Assembly: GCA_012841565.1 (NCBI GenBank)
Contig: DUUM01000053.1
Coordinates: 66,127 to 130,126, forward strand
Direction: 5' to 3'
DNA: 64,000 nt
DNA from: Candidatus Epulonipiscium sp.
GTDB taxonomy: Bacteria; Bacillota_A; Clostridia; Lachnospirales; Cellulosilyticaceae
In this document: positions 61,931-64,000 of the stretch, in pieces
Position numbering within the stretch: position 1 is the stretch's first letter
Layout: each line of letters starts with the position of its first letter
Notes under the pieces: generated by a model
What the model was told of the DNA's origin: nothing
The model's input: only the letters and a program-made list of their open reading frames with translations
The model's database searches: none
Translations under genes and position numbers: made by a program

Positions 61931-62411
61931 TGCTGAGGGAGCATTACAGTATGCCATGGTTAATAGTCAGATCACGTTACACGGAAGCAAATGCATTGTA
62001 TTAGGCTTTGGAAGATGTGGTAAGGTATTAGCTCATATGCTAAAGGGAATTGGCGCAGATTTAAGTGTAGAGGCGCGCTCCCAAATAGATTTAGCTTACA
62101 TTCAAAGTTATGGTTATAACCCTGTGCCACTTAAGGATCTAGCTGAATATATTGGTCAATATGATTTTATATTTAATACCATACCATCATTAGTCTTAGA
62201 TGAAAAAAAGTTAATGAATATGAAAAAAGATTGCTTAATTATTGAACTGGCATCAAAGCCAGGGGGGATAGATGTTGAAGCTGCAAAAAGGGTTGGTATA
62301 AAGGTGGTAGATGGTCAAAGTTTACCAGGCAAAGTCGCACCAGAAACAGCTGCAAAAATTATATTCGATACAATACTAAATGCATACAGTGATATGGGGG
62401 TTATGTTATGA
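61917..62411 (+). CDS. dpaA: Dipicolinate synthase subunit A, 3' part (gene interrupted)
   Basis: C-terminal 164 residues of DpaA, given from the core onward. It reads NAIPTAEGALQYAMVNSQIT, then the Rossmann NADP site CIVLGFGRCGKVLAHML, FNTIPSLVLDEKKL and LIIELASKPGGIDVEAAKRV, PGKVAPETAAKII. The frame runs on upstream into the element. The first ATGs (61951, 61956) have no suitably spaced ribosome-binding site, so separate translation is unlikely. It joins the 5' part without loss or frame change after excision. The stop overlaps dpaB by four bases. Confidence 0.93.
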   Translation, partial: NAIPTAEGALQYAMVNSQITLHGSKCIVLGFGRCGKVLAHMLKGIGADLSVEARSQIDLAYIQSYGYNPVPLKDLAEYIGQYDFIFNTIPSLVLDEKKLMNMKKDCLIIELASKPGGIDVEAAKRVGIKVVDGQSLPGKVAPETAAKIIFDTILNAYSDMGVML

Positions 62412-62995
62412 ACTTAAAAGGCCTCAGGTTAGGCGTAGCACTTTGTGGGTCCTATTGTACCCATAATGTGGTATTTGAACAAATAGAAAAATTAGTAGGG
62501 TTAGGCGTAGAGGTTTTCCCAATTATGTCTGAGAAGACATATATAACAGACACAAGATTTGGTAAAGCAGAAGATTTAATCATAAAGATAGAAACGCTTA
62601 CGGGTAGAAAAGTAATTCATACAATTGTAGATGTTGAGCCTATGGCCCCAAATAGTGTAATAGATATGTTGTTGATTGCACCTTGTACAGGTAATACCGC
62701 TGCAAAACTGGCCAATGCCATTACAGATACATCTGTGACAATGGCGGCTAAAGGAATGTTTAGAAATCATAAAAAAGTCATTATTGCCCTAGCTACTAAC
62801 GATGGGCTAGGTTTAAATTTGAAAAATATTGCAGCTCTTAAAAATTCAAGGGATGTGTATTTTGTACCCATTGGTCAAGATAATTATTTGAAAAAGCCAA
62901 ATTCATTAGTATCCCATATGGAATTAATCCCAGAAACGATTGAGAAAGCATTAAATGACGAGCAGTTACAGCCTGTTTTAAAGTCGTATAAATAA
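62408..62995 (+). CDS. dpaB: Dipicolinate synthase subunit B
   Basis: DpaB/SpoVFB (195 aa, normal), flavoprotein-like subunit. Motifs RLGVALCGSYCTHNVVFEQI, GVEVFPIMSEKTYITDTRFG, MLLIAPCTGNTAAKLANAI, TDTSVTMAAKGMFRNHKKVI. It is intact, unlike dpaA. Start overlaps the dpaA stop (ATGA), so DpaB synthesis probably depends on translation of the dpaA 3' part and thus on excision. Confidence 0.95.
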   Translation: MNLKGLRLGVALCGSYCTHNVVFEQIEKLVGLGVEVFPIMSEKTYITDTRFGKAEDLIIKIETLTGRKVIHTIVDVEPMAPNSVIDMLLIAPCTGNTAAKLANAITDTSVTMAAKGMFRNHKKVIIALATNDGLGLNLKNIAALKNSRDVYFVPIGQDNYLKKPNSLVSHMELIPETIEKALNDEQLQPVLKSYK

Positions 62996-63005
62996 TAAAC
63001 TAATG

Positions 63006-63054
63006 AAACTTAATTCAGTTGGAAAGAAAAAGACTACTGAGTTAAGTTTTATTT
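63006..63054 (+). terminator. Hairpin terminator candidate after dpaB
   Basis: AAACTTAATTCAGT (63006-63019) pairs with ACTGAGTTAAGTTT (63036-63049) through 14 bp with one G-T pair; the T-rich run follows. Confidence 0.7.
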
Positions 63055-63062
63055 TATGGGCT

Positions 63063-63091
63063 TTGATTTTAGAAAGTAGTATACTTAATAA
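63063..63091 (+). promoter_or_regulatory. Candidate aspartokinase promoter
   Basis: TTGATT (63063-63068), 17-bp spacer, TAATAA (63086-63091). The -10 box is imperfect. With the upstream terminator it suggests separate expression from dpaAB. Confidence 0.45.
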
Positions 63092-63124
63092 GTAACTAGA
63101 AATTTAGCAAAAGGAGAACAGTGC

Positions 63125-64000
63125 ATGAAAATAATTGTACAAAAATTTGGAGGCACATCTGTCTCAACTAAGCAAACAAGAAATACTGTCATCAAAAAAA
63201 TAATAAATAGTAAAAAAAATAATAATAATGTGGTTGTTATCGTATCTGCAATTGGTAGGACTGGTGATCCTTATGCAACGGATACATTAATAAACTTTTT
63301 AAAGGCTAATAGCGACGATGTTAATCCAAGGGAAATGGATATTCTTTTATCTTGCGGAGAATTAATATCAGCCGTAGTTTTAGCTTCCATGTTAGAAAAT
63401 AAAGGGTATAGAGCAATGGCTTTAACAGGGGGGCAGGCAGGCATTATTACAGATGATCAGTACCAAAATGCAGAAATTACTATGACAAAGTCAGCTTATA
63501 TTCTGGAATTATTAGAAAAAGATATTATACCTGTTGTAGCGGGATTTCAAGGGATGACTAGCTCAGGACAAATTACAACCTTGGGACGCGGCGGCAGTGA
63601 TACGAGTGCAGCTATAATAGCCACGTCTATAAATGCAGATGCCATTGAAATTTACACAGATGTAGATGGCATTATGACAGCAGATCCTAGAATGTGTGAA
63701 GGTGCCCATGTAATCCCTAAAATTAGTTATAAAGAAGTCTTCCAAATGGCCGATTCAGGGGCAAAAGTAATCCATCCAAGGGCTGTAGAAATAGCTATGA
63801 ATGCCAATATACCACTTATTATTAAAAATACTTTTAGTAATGAGGACGGAACATTAATTACACAAAATATACCGACAGGTAAAAAGATGGATTCTAAAGG
63901 TATTAAGGTTATAACAGGAATAGCACACCGATTAGGGCGCCTCCAAGTTCAGCTTATGGAAGGTGATATAGAAGATGAAAATCTTTTTCAGGTATTTGCA
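63125..64000 (+). CDS. dapG: Aspartokinase (3' end outside window)
   Basis: First 292 aa of an aspartate kinase, which commits aspartate to the lysine/diaminopimelate/dipicolinate branch. KFGGTSVSTKQTRNTVI at the N-terminus, DILLSCGELISAVVLASML, TLGRGGSDTSAAIIATSI and IEIYTDVDGIMTADPRM are present; the ACT regulatory domain begins near residue 265 and is cut by the window end. ATG 63125 follows AAAGGAGAACAGTGC. Position after dpaB matches dapG of the Bacillus spoVF operon; lysC-type naming is equally possible. Confidence 0.9.
   Translation, partial: MKIIVQKFGGTSVSTKQTRNTVIKKIINSKKNNNNVVVIVSAIGRTGDPYATDTLINFLKANSDDVNPREMDILLSCGELISAVVLASMLENKGYRAMALTGGQAGIITDDQYQNAEITMTKSAYILELLEKDIIPVVAGFQGMTSSGQITTLGRGGSDTSAAIIATSINADAIEIYTDVDGIMTADPRMCEGAHVIPKISYKEVFQMADSGAKVIHPRAVEIAMNANIPLIIKNTFSNEDGTLITQNIPTGKKMDSKGIKVITGIAHRLGRLQVQLMEGDIEDENLFQVFA

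Noticed and set aside
60227..62411. Reading the split dpaA as a frameshifted pseudogene or assembly artefact
   Set aside because: The interruption is 1.66 kb of coding DNA with its own recombinase, both halves are free of lesions, and a 14-bp core restores the exact frame and motif. Decay or misassembly would not give this.
1..64000. CRISPR arrays, tRNA or rRNA genes, insertion sequences with transposase
   Set aside because: I saw no regularly spaced repeats, no cloverleaf or rRNA motifs and no transposase-like protein anywhere in the window; the only mobile feature is the dpaA element.

Overview
This window is AT-rich chromosomal DNA from a motile, endospore-forming Clostridia-type Firmicute. 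The evidence is codY, PolC, a complete flagellar/chemotaxis cluster, the rpsB-tsf-pyrH-frr-uppS-cdsA-dxr-rseP-ispG-polC-rimP-nusA-infB housekeeping order, spore coat genes and the dipicolinate synthase genes. A Lachnospirales-like host (for example relatives of Cellulosilyticum or Epulonipiscium) is plausible, but I could not test it. Almost everything is on the + strand.

Layout: (1) 1-5.2 kb: 3' end of nrdR, a convergent comM/yifB, then dprA and topA. (2) 5.2-36.4 kb: codY, then a c-di-GMP-I riboswitch and about 37 flagellar and chemotaxis genes in one direction: flgB, flgC, fliE to fliK, flgD, flgE, flbD, motAB, fliL, fliM, fliY, cheY, fliOPQR, flhBAFG, a receiver-less CheB, cheA, cheW, cheC, cheD and sigD, ending in three poorly characterised membrane/charged proteins. 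(3) 36.4-59.7 kb: translation, cell-envelope and replication genes in several units with their own promoters and leaders (rpsB-tsf; pyrH-frr; uppS-cdsA-dxr-rseP-ispG-polC; rimP-nusA-ylxR-ylxQ-infB-rbfA-nrnA-truB-ribF; rpsO; pnp-dut). (4) 59.8-64 kb: the dipicolinate operon dpaA-dpaB followed by an aspartokinase cut by the window end.

The most unusual feature is in region 4. dpaA is split into two halves by a 1,663-bp element that carries a serine site-specific recombinase and two CotF-like spore coat genes, all on the minus strand. A 14-bp direct repeat flanks the element. Joining the halves at this repeat restores one continuous 294-residue DpaA reading frame with the conserved motif at the junction intact. 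This is the architecture of the sporulation-specific intervening sequences such as skin in sigK, here in a dipicolinate synthase gene, with a very small element and a recombinase that lacks the usual C-terminal zinc ribbon. A sigma-K-like promoter precedes dpaA.

A second point of interest is the codY-flgB gap. It contains a c-di-GMP riboswitch flanked by two imperfect direct repeats of about 150 bp. Each repeat carries the 3' half of a riboswitch and a sigma-A-type promoter, so one promoter lies upstream of the functional riboswitch and one lies downstream, bypassing it.
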